A stretch of 64,000 nucleotides of DNA from an uncultured Flammeovirgaceae bacterium (lineage in GTDB: Bacteria > Bacteroidota > Bacteroidia > Cytophagales > Cyclobacteriaceae), in assembly GCA_937883755.1 (NCBI GenBank), contig CAKZYA010000022.1:1-64000 (forward strand). Reading direction: 5' to 3'. Below are positions 53,615 through 61,794 of the stretch, in pieces (the stretch's first letter is position 1; every line of letters begins with the position of its first letter). The position numbers and the translations under genes were made by a program. The notes below the pieces were generated by a model, which saw only the letters and a program-made list of their open reading frames with translations, had not been told where the DNA came from and searched no databases.

Positions 53615-54439
53615 CTACGCTTCCACAGGATGCAGGAGTGATTTATAGTTGATCAGATCATCAGTGAATAATACTTTTTCAAGATAGCGGTTTTGGCTTA
53701 CTGGCCGTTGAGTCCTATCATATTTTTTCCAATGCTTCTTCAGGGGGCCGCTTCTCTGATGCGCTTGTTCTGGGGTCAAGTAATCCAGGCTCAGGTGGGG
53801 CCTTTGGCGATTGTATACCTGAATGCACTTGGCAACATGCTGAAGAGCGTTGGAAAAAGAAAGATAGTTTTTGGGTATGAACTCATCTTTGAGAATACCG
53901 TTGACCCGTTCGGCCAACTCATTTTCATGCGTACCGCGCATCATCGAGATGGCAATTTTGTTTTTCTTTAGCAGCCCAGTATAGGCATTGCAGCAGTATT
54001 GCATACCCCGATCGGAGTGATGTGTTAACCGCTGCGGCGGCCGCAAAAGAGAAGAAGGGCGTTGTCGTAAAGCCATTTGCAAAGCTTCCAGAGGTCCTTC
54101 GGCTCTCAAGCTTGGTTGCAGTGACCATCCGACAATCTTTTTGGAATAAGCATCCGTGACAAGACTGAGATAACTGAAGCTGGCCCCAGTTCTCAGATAG
54201 GTCATGTCCGAAACCCAAAGCTGATCAGGCCGATTAGGCTGTATGTCTTGGGCGAGATTAGGATACTTGAATAGGTAATGGTTAGACTCAGTAGTAAATG
54301 CCTTACGCTTTCGCCGTTCAGCGAGCAGATTATGGGTACGCATTAGCGTGAATAGTTTATCACGCCCCATTTTGATGCGGTGCTTCCTAAAGAAAGGGGA
54401 AAGCAGGTAATAGAGCTTTCGGGTACCTAGTCTGGGCAT
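53615..54439 (-). CDS. IS3-family transposase OrfB (integrase core)
   Basis: The 274 residues contain the HTH_21-like segment (RLGTRKLYYLLSPFFRKHRIKMGRDKLF) and the rve integrase core with the DDE residues: Asp in LWVSDMTYL, Asp in THHSDRGMQY and Glu in NELAERVNGILKDEF. The ATG at 54439 is internal. Homologous sequence continues upstream (GISRSAYYK...NRIRKD) to about 54559, where a run of five G (54548-54552) breaks the frame from the part joined to orfA (SISLLCRLAAVPLG). Its stop codon lies within the left inverted repeat. Confidence 0.85.
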   Translation of the reverse strand: MPRLGTRKLYYLLSPFFRKHRIKMGRDKLFTLMRTHNLLAERRKRKAFTTESNHYLFKYPNLAQDIQPNRPDQLWVSDMTYLRTGASFSYLSLVTDAYSKKIVGWSLQPSLRAEGPLEALQMALRQRPSSLLRPPQRLTHHSDRGMQYCCNAYTGLLKKNKIAISMMRGTHENELAERVNGILKDEFIPKNYLSFSNALQHVAKCIQVYNRQRPHLSLDYLTPEQAHQRSGPLKKHWKKYDRTQRPVSQNRYLEKVLFTDDLINYKSLLHPVEA

Positions 54440-54602
54440 ATCTTTCCGAATCCGATTAACTTCTTTTAAAATGAGCTGATCTCTAGCATCATCGTGTTTT
54501 TGCCGTTGTGCTGCTTTGTAATAAGCAGAGCGACTGATTCCCCCAGTGGAACTGCGGCCAGGCGGCAGAGTAAACTAATAGAAGCAAAAGGTTGCTGCTG
54601 GT

Positions 54603-55019
54603 TTACTTTTGTGATGGCTGGGAAGCGGGCTTTTTTCGCACGGGCACCTCAAATTTCTCTTCTGCTATATCAATCATGGTGTCTAATAGCTTATTCTTAA
54701 GCTCAGCCTCTTTGAGAGCCTTTTGGGTATTCTTGAGTTGCTTTTCTAACTGTTTGATCCGCTCTTGGTCAGACATTTTCTTTTTAGGCTTCATAGGAGT
54801 GAGATGAGGTTCAACATAGTTTCGTTTATACCAGCGAATCCACTGCCGGACTAAGATACAGGATAGTCCATACTTTTGAGCGGCTTCAGCTTCGGTAATT
54901 TGTTCCGTTAAAATTTCCTGAGCGACTTTTCGCCGGAAGCAAGACGGTTGCCGCGCAATCGGTAATGTTTCTTTACTTGATTTTTCATAAGGGGTTGATT
55001 TTAAATGATTCTGACAACC
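54603..55019 (-). CDS. IS3-family OrfA (helix-turn-helix protein), start unclear
   Basis: The frame is open from the right end of the element to the stop at 54603. It encodes a helix-turn-helix region (FRRKVAQEILTEQITEAEAAQKYGLS.ILVRQWIRWYKR) and a Lys/Glu-rich leucine-zipper-like coil (KKKMSDQERIKQLEKQLKNTQKAL), typical of IS3 OrfA. No ATG, GTG or TTG in this frame precedes the helix-turn-helix; the ATG at 54988 is in another frame that stops at 54908. Either a rare start codon is used or the 5' part is damaged. A -1 shift at CACAAAAG near 54607 would join it to the orfB frame. Confidence 0.65.
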   Translation of the reverse strand, partial: GCQNHLKSTPYEKSSKETLPIARQPSCFRRKVAQEILTEQITEAEAAQKYGLSCILVRQWIRWYKRNYVEPHLTPMKPKKKMSDQERIKQLEKQLKNTQKALKEAELKNKLLDTMIDIAEEKFEVPVRKKPASQPSQK

Positions 55020-55100
55020 CCTGTGGACACTTTTTAGGACTTGAGTTTTGTTGAATAAGTTAATTTATGTTAAATAGAGGCTTTGCAGGGCTTTTTGCAA

Positions 55101-55132
55101 TTTGTTATTTACAGCTACAACCCCTATACTTG
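55101..55132 (+). promoter_or_regulatory. Bacteroidota-type promoter for metY-metX
   Basis: TTTG at 55101-55104 and TATACTTG at 55125-55132 are 20 nt apart, against the consensus TTTG-N19/21-TAnnTTTG (one mismatch). Transcription would start near 55139, about 30 nt before the riboswitch. It lies about 57 bp beyond the IS right end, so the element has not removed it. Confidence 0.6.
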
Positions 55133-55170
55133 TACCCTAAAAGTCAATTTACCCCTCCTTGCGAGGCTAT

Positions 55171-55278
55171 TGATTTATAAAGAAGTGCGGAGAGACAGGC
55201 TCAATGAAGCACTAGCAACCTTCCTGCAACTAGGAAAGGTGCTAAATCCTGATTCGCCCCGGCGGAGAATATAAATTA
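55171..55278 (+). promoter_or_regulatory. SAM-I (S-box) riboswitch
   Basis: The segment has the SAM-I core in order: P1 5' strand (TGATTTATA, 55171-55179), AAGAAGTGCGGAGAGACAGG, TCAATGAAGC, ACTAGCAACC, P3 (CTTCC...GGAAAG), AGGTGCTAAATCCTG, a P4 hairpin (TTCGCCCCGGCGG) and the P1 3' strand (TATAAATTA, 55270-55278), which pairs with the 5' strand. It binds S-adenosylmethionine and should lower expression of metY-metX when SAM is plentiful. It lies upstream of O-acetylhomoserine sulfhydrylase, a classic SAM-I target in Bacteroidota. Confidence 0.9.
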
Positions 55279-55283
55279 ACATT

Positions 55284-55382
55284 ATGCAGCATCTACAACC
55301 GCTTCCGTTTTTACTTTCCTTCCAGCGAATGTCCGTATCAGCAGATTTGGCTATGCCAAGTATGGAGTGTTGTTGCTGCTAG
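55284..55382 (+). CDS. Candidate Cys leader peptide (32 residues) between riboswitch and metY
   Basis: A frame from ATG 55284 to TAG 55380-55382 starts 6 nt after the riboswitch and encodes a peptide ending AMPSMECCCC. Its last four sense codons are Cys (TGT TGT TGC TGC, 55368-55379). Tandem codons for the pathway's own amino acid directly before a stop are the mark of an attenuation leader. Stalling when Cys-tRNA is short would place the ribosome over the segment 55392-55402, which is complementary to the riboswitch 3' part. O-acetylhomoserine sulfhydrylase uses sulphide (or a thiol), so a Cys signal makes sense. It is 61 nt before metY. Translation is not proven. Confidence 0.62.
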   Translation: MQHLQPLPFLLSFQRMSVSADLAMPSMECCCC

Positions 55383-55391
55383 CCCCAAATT

Positions 55392-55402
55392 TTCTCCGCC
55401 GG
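55392..55402 (+). promoter_or_regulatory. Segment complementary to the riboswitch 3' region
   Basis: TTCTCCGCCGG (55392-55402) is perfectly complementary over 11 bases to CCGGCGGAGAA (55259-55269), which covers the P4 3' arm and runs up to the P1 3' strand of the SAM-I aptamer. The two can pair only if the aptamer is partly unfolded, so this is a candidate expression platform. It begins 9 nt after the stop codon of the Cys leader frame, within reach of a ribosome stalled there. Confidence 0.55.
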
Positions 55403-55431
55403 AATTCACATCATAACCAATAACCCCGTAA

Positions 55432-56766
<1,335 letters not shown>

Positions 56767-56768
56767 GC

Positions 56769-57809
56769 ATGTTAGAAGAGCGCAATTTTCAGTATTCAGA
56801 AAACTTTTCGTTGGAGTCGGGCGAATTCTTGCCCGGCTTCCAACTTTTTTATACTACTTTTGGTACGCTAAATACCCAGCGGGACAATGTGGTTTGGGTT
56901 TGCCATGCCCTCACCGGAAATGCCAACCCCCTTGAGTGGTGGGATGGATTATTTGGGGAAGGTAGATTGTATAATCCTAAAGAATACTTTGTGGTTTGTG
57001 CTAACATGCTGGGATCCTGTTATGGCTCTACAGGCCCTCTTTCAACTAATCCCCAAACTAACCAGCCCTTTTTTCATTCTTTTCCCGCTATCACCAATCG
57101 GGATAATGTACGGGCGTTTGATCTGTTGCGTCAGCATTTAGAACTACCCCAAATCCACACATTAATTGGTGGTTCAATGGGTGGTCAGCAAGCACTTGAG
57201 TGGAGTATTATGCAGCCGGGAATAGTAAAACATCTAATTCAAATTGCTTCCAATGCTCAGCATTCGCCCTGGGGAATCGCCTTCAATGAATCGCAGCGTA
57301 TGGCGATTCAGAGTGATCGTAGTTGGCAAGATAATTCACCCGAAGCCGGTTTAGAAGGAATGCGTACTGCTCGTGCAATTGCTCTACTTTCATACCGCCA
57401 TTACCGAACATACCAAACTACTCAGCAAGACGAATCTTTAGATAAGCTGACAGATTATCGAGCATCTTCATACCAACGTTACCAAGGTGAAAAACTGGCT
57501 CGTCGGTTTAACGCTTTTTCGTACTGGGTACTTTCTTGTGCTATGGATTCGCACCACGTAGGGCGGGGGAGAGGCAACGTTGAAGCAGCACTGCGAAGTG
57601 TAAAGGCTAAAACTTTGCAACTTGGTATTGAAACCGATATGTTATTCCTACCTCGGGAGCAGCAGTTTCTGAACCAACATATTTCCAATAGCCAAATAGC
57701 CTTGATTAATTCGGATTATGGTCACGATGGATTTTTGCTAGAGTTCTCTAAACTGAGCCAGCACATCAAGCAGTTTTATCAGTCTGCAACTATTTTATCC
57801 CCTCAATAA
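56769..57809 (+). CDS. metX: Homoserine O-acetyltransferase
   Basis: It acetylates homoserine with acetyl-CoA, supplying the substrate of MetY. The 346-residue protein has an alpha/beta hydrolase fold with the nucleophile Ser in LIGGSMGGQQALEWSI, WVCHALTGNA (oxyanion region), the Asp in GIETDMLFLPREQQFL and the His in SDYGHDGFLLE, completing the triad. It follows metY by 2 nt and so shares its control. No metA or metB gene is in the window. Confidence 0.94.
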   Translation: MLEERNFQYSENFSLESGEFLPGFQLFYTTFGTLNTQRDNVVWVCHALTGNANPLEWWDGLFGEGRLYNPKEYFVVCANMLGSCYGSTGPLSTNPQTNQPFFHSFPAITNRDNVRAFDLLRQHLELPQIHTLIGGSMGGQQALEWSIMQPGIVKHLIQIASNAQHSPWGIAFNESQRMAIQSDRSWQDNSPEAGLEGMRTARAIALLSYRHYRTYQTTQQDESLDKLTDYRASSYQRYQGEKLARRFNAFSYWVLSCAMDSHHVGRGRGNVEAALRSVKAKTLQLGIETDMLFLPREQQFLNQHISNSQIALINSDYGHDGFLLEFSKLSQHIKQFYQSATILSPQ

Positions 57810-58010
57810 CACCAAATTGCTGACTAAGCTTTTAGCAGAGAGAGTTAAAGCATCTGACGGACAGGTTCATATTCTAGTGCTTATCCTGCTTTGGAGAGTA
57901 GTATAAGTAATTGCTTAGTTGTACAAACTAGTGATTCAACAAGGATTTCTAACTGAGGTTTTATTATCGGTTGAAAACTTGTACTTTTCTGCCTGATCAA
58001 TAACCTAACT

Positions 58011-58862
58011 ATGAAATACAACAACTTTTCCCGCCAGGATTTTCTCCGTTTGATGGGGCTAGGCACACTGGTAGCTACTGCTCCTATTGCTTCTTCAGCA
58101 TCAGTTTATTCTGCTCAGAGAACTAACAAACCACTCACATTAGGACTAGCTTCTTATACGCTACGTGAGTTGTCTCTCCCCGATGCTCTAGCGGTTGCCA
58201 AGCGATTGAAGCTAAATCATATCGCTCTTAAAAGTATGCATTTGCCGCTGGATAGCTCACCCGAAGAAATAAAACGTGTAGCCCAACAAGTGAAAGACGC
58301 TGGGGTAAATCTCTATGGAGCAGGAGTAGTATATATGAAATCACCCGAGGAGGTAGATAATGCGTTTGCTTACGCCAAGATGGCAGGCATGAGTGTCATT
58401 ATTGGAGTGCCCAATCCTGAACTTTTACCCCGAGTAGAAGAGAAAGTGAAAGACACTAACATCAAACTGGCCATTCATAATCACGGGCCAGGTGATAAGG
58501 TGTACCCAAGTCCGGACTCTATTTACGAGCACATCAAAGACTATGATCAGCGAATTGGTTTTTGTATTGATATTGGGCATACGTTTCGGATTGGACAAGA
58601 CCCTGCAGCTAAAGCGAAGCAGTACGCGGACCGCTTATACGATGTTCACCTGAAAGATGTAGACAAACGTGGTGCCGAAGGGCGACCGCTAGAAATCGGG
58701 CACGGTATCATGAATATTCCGGCTTTTATGCAGGCATTGCAGGATATTAGCTATAGTGGAATAGTCGGTATTGAGTACGAAAAAGATGGTAAAGACCCCG
58801 TACCGGGTTTAGCTGAATCTGCCGGATATATTCGCGGAGTACTGGATGGGATGAGTGCCTGA
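58011..58862 (+). CDS. Tat-exported sugar phosphate isomerase/epimerase-like protein
   Basis: The 283-residue protein has a Tat-like N-terminus (SRQDFLRLMGLGTLVATAP, with Ser-Arg-Gln-Asp-Phe in place of SRRxF, so the twin Arg is imperfect) and an AP_endonuc_2 TIM barrel: LGLASYTLRELSLPDALAVAKRLKLNHIALK, LAIHNHGPGD, GFCIDIGHTFRIGQD, YDVHLKDVDKRG and GIVGIEYEKDG. The His/Asp/Glu positions suit a metal site. Such proteins isomerise or dehydrate sugars; the substrate is unknown. It stands alone after metX with a 200-bp spacer. Confidence 0.87.
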   Translation: MKYNNFSRQDFLRLMGLGTLVATAPIASSASVYSAQRTNKPLTLGLASYTLRELSLPDALAVAKRLKLNHIALKSMHLPLDSSPEEIKRVAQQVKDAGVNLYGAGVVYMKSPEEVDNAFAYAKMAGMSVIIGVPNPELLPRVEEKVKDTNIKLAIHNHGPGDKVYPSPDSIYEHIKDYDQRIGFCIDIGHTFRIGQDPAAKAKQYADRLYDVHLKDVDKRGAEGRPLEIGHGIMNIPAFMQALQDISYSGIVGIEYEKDGKDPVPGLAESAGYIRGVLDGMSA

Positions 58863-58937
58863 TACAGTATGTTGGCTAATAGCATCTAGTAAAAATTTTC
58901 GCTAAATTTTCGCGAGCAACCACAACCTTATGCTATT

Positions 58938-59909
58938 ATGCCAACCACAACTAAATCTCCAGAAGAAGCTACCCAACAAACTTCTTCATCGGATGACTCT
59001 AGATCAGAAAATGCAGCTAGTCAGTTTAACCGCTGGTCAGTTGAGGCAGCAAGAGCCAAGAAGAAGTCCGAGAAGAACTTAGTTGTTGAGTTTGTTCGCT
59101 ACCAAAACCGATGGGTACGGTTTGTTATTCTTTCGGTGCTTACGGTAGTTTTGGTAGCTGGGGTCTTAGCTCTGGCTTACCTAAGCTGGTTTGTATGGTT
59201 ACCTCAATTATGGAATTGGGGATTTAAGCCGCTCTCTTTTTATGCAGTACTTTCAGTACTGGGTGCTCTCTATTTAGGAATTCTCCCGTTTGTACCGATT
59301 TATTCCTTCCGAGGAACCATCTCAGGAATTTTGCAGCTATACGCTGAAGATGCTAAGACGCAAGCTGGTGTTCAACTACAATCTATTGAGCAAAAGCAAG
59401 CGAACTTTGAATCAGTCATTGGGCAAAAAGATACCGAAGGATTATTACCACTAGTGACCTATAGTCGGCTAGAGCTAGAACAGTATTATCTGATTGGTAT
59501 TGAGCAGGCACAAAAAAGCTACAATAACAGCATCGTAGCCATGTGGGTAGGTTTTGTGATTATTATCTTTGGCATAGTTTCCTACATACTACCATTTTCA
59601 TTAGTAAATGATGACTTGGCAAGTGGCAACTTTCAAATACTCACTATTGGCAGTGGAATTGTGATAGAACTGGTCTCGGCACTGTTTCTTTTTATATTCC
59701 GTAGCTCTACCAATCAGCTTACCTATTTCTACAATCGACAAATCTTCATCCATAATGCTTTATTATCCTATAAAATGGCGACTAGTATGCAGGATCCCGA
59801 TACAGCTAAGAAAATGATTATAGAGAAAATTTTAGAATTCGGTAGCACCGCTAAGGTAAAACCAACTCCTATGCAGGGAAAACGGCCTCTGGAAACCGGA
59901 AGACAGTAG
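58938..59909 (+). CDS. Four-TM membrane protein, TRADD-N-associated-like domain possible
   Basis: The 323-residue protein has a charged Ser/Lys-rich N-terminus (to about 65), helices at about 71-95 and 98-122, a soluble middle (YAEDAKTQAGVQLQSIEQKQANFESV, coiled-coil-like), helices at about 203-223 and 235-260, and a helical tail (LTYFYNRQIFIHNALLSYKMATSM). The last two helices with the following tail (SYNNSIVAMWVGFVIIIFGIV...GIVIELVSALFLFIFRSSTNQL) look like the two-TM domain found next to TRADD-N-type domains in cyanobacterial and other conflict proteins. This is a tentative resemblance. No effector domain is visible in this protein. It is convergent with the reductase gene. Confidence 0.75.
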   Translation: MPTTTKSPEEATQQTSSSDDSRSENAASQFNRWSVEAARAKKKSEKNLVVEFVRYQNRWVRFVILSVLTVVLVAGVLALAYLSWFVWLPQLWNWGFKPLSFYAVLSVLGALYLGILPFVPIYSFRGTISGILQLYAEDAKTQAGVQLQSIEQKQANFESVIGQKDTEGLLPLVTYSRLELEQYYLIGIEQAQKSYNNSIVAMWVGFVIIIFGIVSYILPFSLVNDDLASGNFQILTIGSGIVIELVSALFLFIFRSSTNQLTYFYNRQIFIHNALLSYKMATSMQDPDTAKKMIIEKILEFGSTAKVKPTPMQGKRPLETGRQ

Positions 59910-59965
59910 GCCAGAATTTAATCTAAGGAAATGCTTCGGATTCAAGAATCCAGACTCCGGTTTCC
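59891..59965. repeat. Nested inverted repeats between convergent genes
   Basis: GGAAACCGGA (59891-59900) and TCCGGTTTCC (59956-59965) are 10-bp inverted copies. Inside them GGATTC-AA-GAATCC (59938-59951) forms a second palindrome. Their place between two convergent genes suggests a transcription end in both directions, but the U-tract is weak. Confidence 0.4.
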
Positions 59966-59976
59966 GTCCTCCGTGA

Positions 59977-61635
59977 TTATACCGTGGCCAGATATTCGTG
60001 GACTAGTTTGATTGCCATCGCTCCCTCACCTACAGCGGAGGCAACCCGATTCATAGCGTTAGCGCGAACATCACCCGCAGCAAAAATTCCCGGGGTGCTG
60101 GTTTCTAATAGGAAGGGGTCACGTTCTAGTTTCCACTTTTTATCCTTACTATCATGGGCTACATCCTGACCAGTCTCGATAAATCCCTTCTGATTTTTAG
60201 CAATATCTAAAGTAATCCAATCGGTGAATGGTCGGTTACCGATGAAAATAAATAGGGCACCTGCATCTACTTTTCTTCGTTCCTGCATATTTATGTCTTC
60301 TAGTACTAAGGCTTCTAAGTGATCTGAACCACAGGCTTCTGATACTACGGTCTCCCCGGCTATTTCAATATTTTCAGTACCATTAATCTGATCAATCAAG
60401 TATTGCGACATAGAAGAGGATAAGTCAGGTTTACGAATGACAATAAATACCTTCCGGGCAAATTTTGATAAATACATAGCAGCTTGTCCGGCTGAATTTC
60501 CACCACCCACGACGTAAACATCTTTATTTTGGCAAGCATTTGCCTCAGTGGTGGCTGCTCCATAGTAGACCCCAGCTCCGGTAAAATTATGCACACCCGT
60601 AGCTTCCAACTTACGATAATTTACACCGGTAGCAATGATCACGCTCTTAGTGCGTAGCTCACTTCCATCGGAGAGAGTGAGAATTTTATACTGATCTTGT
60701 AGTTGAACATCGGTGACCTCTACCGGAGACAGAAATTCAGTACCTAACCGTTTGGCTTGGGAAATAGCCCGTCGGGTAAGATCCGCTCCGCTTAGCCCAT
60801 TAGGGAAGCCTAAGTAATTCTCAATACGGGAGCTTGTGCCAGCCTGCCCTCCGGGAGCTCTTTTCTCAATGAGTAGCGTTTTTAACCCTTCTGAACCACC
60901 ATATACCGCCGCCGCTAATCCGGCGGGACCAGCTCCAATGATGACTACATCGTAGAGCTGAGCGGCAGCTTCGAGTTTCATCCCAATTTTTTCTGCAATA
61001 CCGCTAATGGTAGGGCTAACCAGGAAAGAATTATCTTCAAAAAAAATAGCAGGTAAATCTTTTTCCTGAATATTATTTAGCTCCAGCAGCTCACGGGCTT
61101 TTTCGCTATGTTCTATATCGAGCCAACGGTAGGGAATGAGGTTACCGGCTAGAAAATCCTTCACTTCATGCGACTTAGGCGAATACTGATAGCCAATAAT
61201 CTTAATGCCCTGATAATCAGGGGTATATTGGCTTTGCCAGTCATCCAATAAATCGGATATTACTGGATAAAGTTTTTCGTGCGGCGGATCCCAAGGCTTG
61301 GTTAGATAGTAATCTAACTGAACATCATTAATCGCCTTGATGGCAGCGTCAATATCGGAGTAGGCGGTAAGTAATACCTTCTTTGACTTAGGATAAAAGT
61401 CTTTGGCTTGCTGAAGAAATTCAACTCCTAGCATATCGGGCATCCGCTGATCGGAAAGAAATAAAGCTACTTCTTCTCCTTGCTTTTTTAACTCCTTTAG
61501 TGACTGGAGGGCTTCCTGAGTAGAATCAGTGCTGAGTATTCGGAAATCTTTTTTGTATTCGCTGCGAAGGTCACGGGCAATAGCGCGTATTACCTGAGGA
61601 TCGTCATCAATGGCAAAGAGTATGGGGCGTTTCAT
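59977..61635 (-). CDS. Fused response regulator / thioredoxin reductase-like flavoprotein
   Basis: The 552-residue protein joins a receiver domain (1-130; phospho-acceptor Asp in ALFLSDQRMPDMLG and Lys in YYLTKPWDPP), a thioredoxin/glutaredoxin-like domain (about 145-220, IIGYQYSPKSHEVKDFLAGNLIPYRWLDIE, without a CxxC pair) and a TrxB-like FAD/NAD(P)H flavoprotein (about 228-552; VVIIGAGPAGLAAAVYGGSEGL, VYVVGGGNSAGQAAMYLS, GIFAAGDVRANAMNRVASAVGEGAMA). The segment that carries CATC in thioredoxin reductase reads YYGAATTEANAC, so the redox disulphide is missing. It probably transfers electrons or binds NAD(P)H as a regulated sensor. The histidine kinase encoded 159 bp upstream is the likely partner. 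Confidence 0.9.
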   Translation of the reverse strand: MKRPILFAIDDDPQVIRAIARDLRSEYKKDFRILSTDSTQEALQSLKELKKQGEEVALFLSDQRMPDMLGVEFLQQAKDFYPKSKKVLLTAYSDIDAAIKAINDVQLDYYLTKPWDPPHEKLYPVISDLLDDWQSQYTPDYQGIKIIGYQYSPKSHEVKDFLAGNLIPYRWLDIEHSEKARELLELNNIQEKDLPAIFFEDNSFLVSPTISGIAEKIGMKLEAAAQLYDVVIIGAGPAGLAAAVYGGSEGLKTLLIEKRAPGGQAGTSSRIENYLGFPNGLSGADLTRRAISQAKRLGTEFLSPVEVTDVQLQDQYKILTLSDGSELRTKSVIIATGVNYRKLEATGVHNFTGAGVYYGAATTEANACQNKDVYVVGGGNSAGQAAMYLSKFARKVFIVIRKPDLSSSMSQYLIDQINGTENIEIAGETVVSEACGSDHLEALVLEDINMQERRKVDAGALFIFIGNRPFTDWITLDIAKNQKGFIETGQDVAHDSKDKKWKLERDPFLLETSTPGIFAAGDVRANAMNRVASAVGEGAMAIKLVHEYLATV

Positions 61636-61715
61636 AGGAGAAAGGTCAGATCAAAGTTAGGGTTACTCTATTCGCTAGAACGCGAGTGTGGTAAAATGGT
61701 TTATTTATCGGTTGG

Positions 61716-61769
61716 TAGTCCACAGTCGACAGACCGCAGAGTATTTTACTATCAATAAACTGTGGACTA
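61716..61769. repeat. 11-bp inverted repeat in the kinase-reductase spacer
   Basis: TAGTCCACAGT (61716-61726) and ACTGTGGACTA (61759-61769) are perfect inverted copies with a 32-nt spacer; TGGACTA occurs again at 61784-61790. They lie between two leftward genes of one putative operon, in DNA of word-like composition, so they may be a mobile-repeat remnant or a processing/attenuation hairpin. Confidence 0.5.
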
Positions 61770-61794
61770 TAGACTGTTGACCGTGGACTATCAA

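Larger units (their letters stand above)
53606..55044 (-). mobile_element. IS3-family insertion sequence, probably inactive
   Basis: The 1.44-kb element has orfA and orfB on the minus strand. Its ends are imperfect inverted repeats: the left end CTAGTCC...TTCCACAGG (53606-53629) and the right end, read inward, TCAAGTCC...TGTCCACAGG (55044-55020). The left end cuts the second BLUF gene exactly after its EGG motif. I found no convincing direct target duplication, in line with a deletion next to the element. A frame break in the 5' part of orfB suggests that it no longer moves on its own. Its right end is only about 57 bp upstream of the metY promoter. Confidence 0.8.

Noticed and set aside
53606-55044. 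Target-site duplication flanking the IS element
   Set aside because: The 3-5 bases on each side do not match, so no duplication can be claimed.
57810-58010. Possible small gene between metX and the isomerase-like gene
   Set aside because: No frame with a credible start or composition; only a weak CTAA-GCTT-TTAG hairpin is present.
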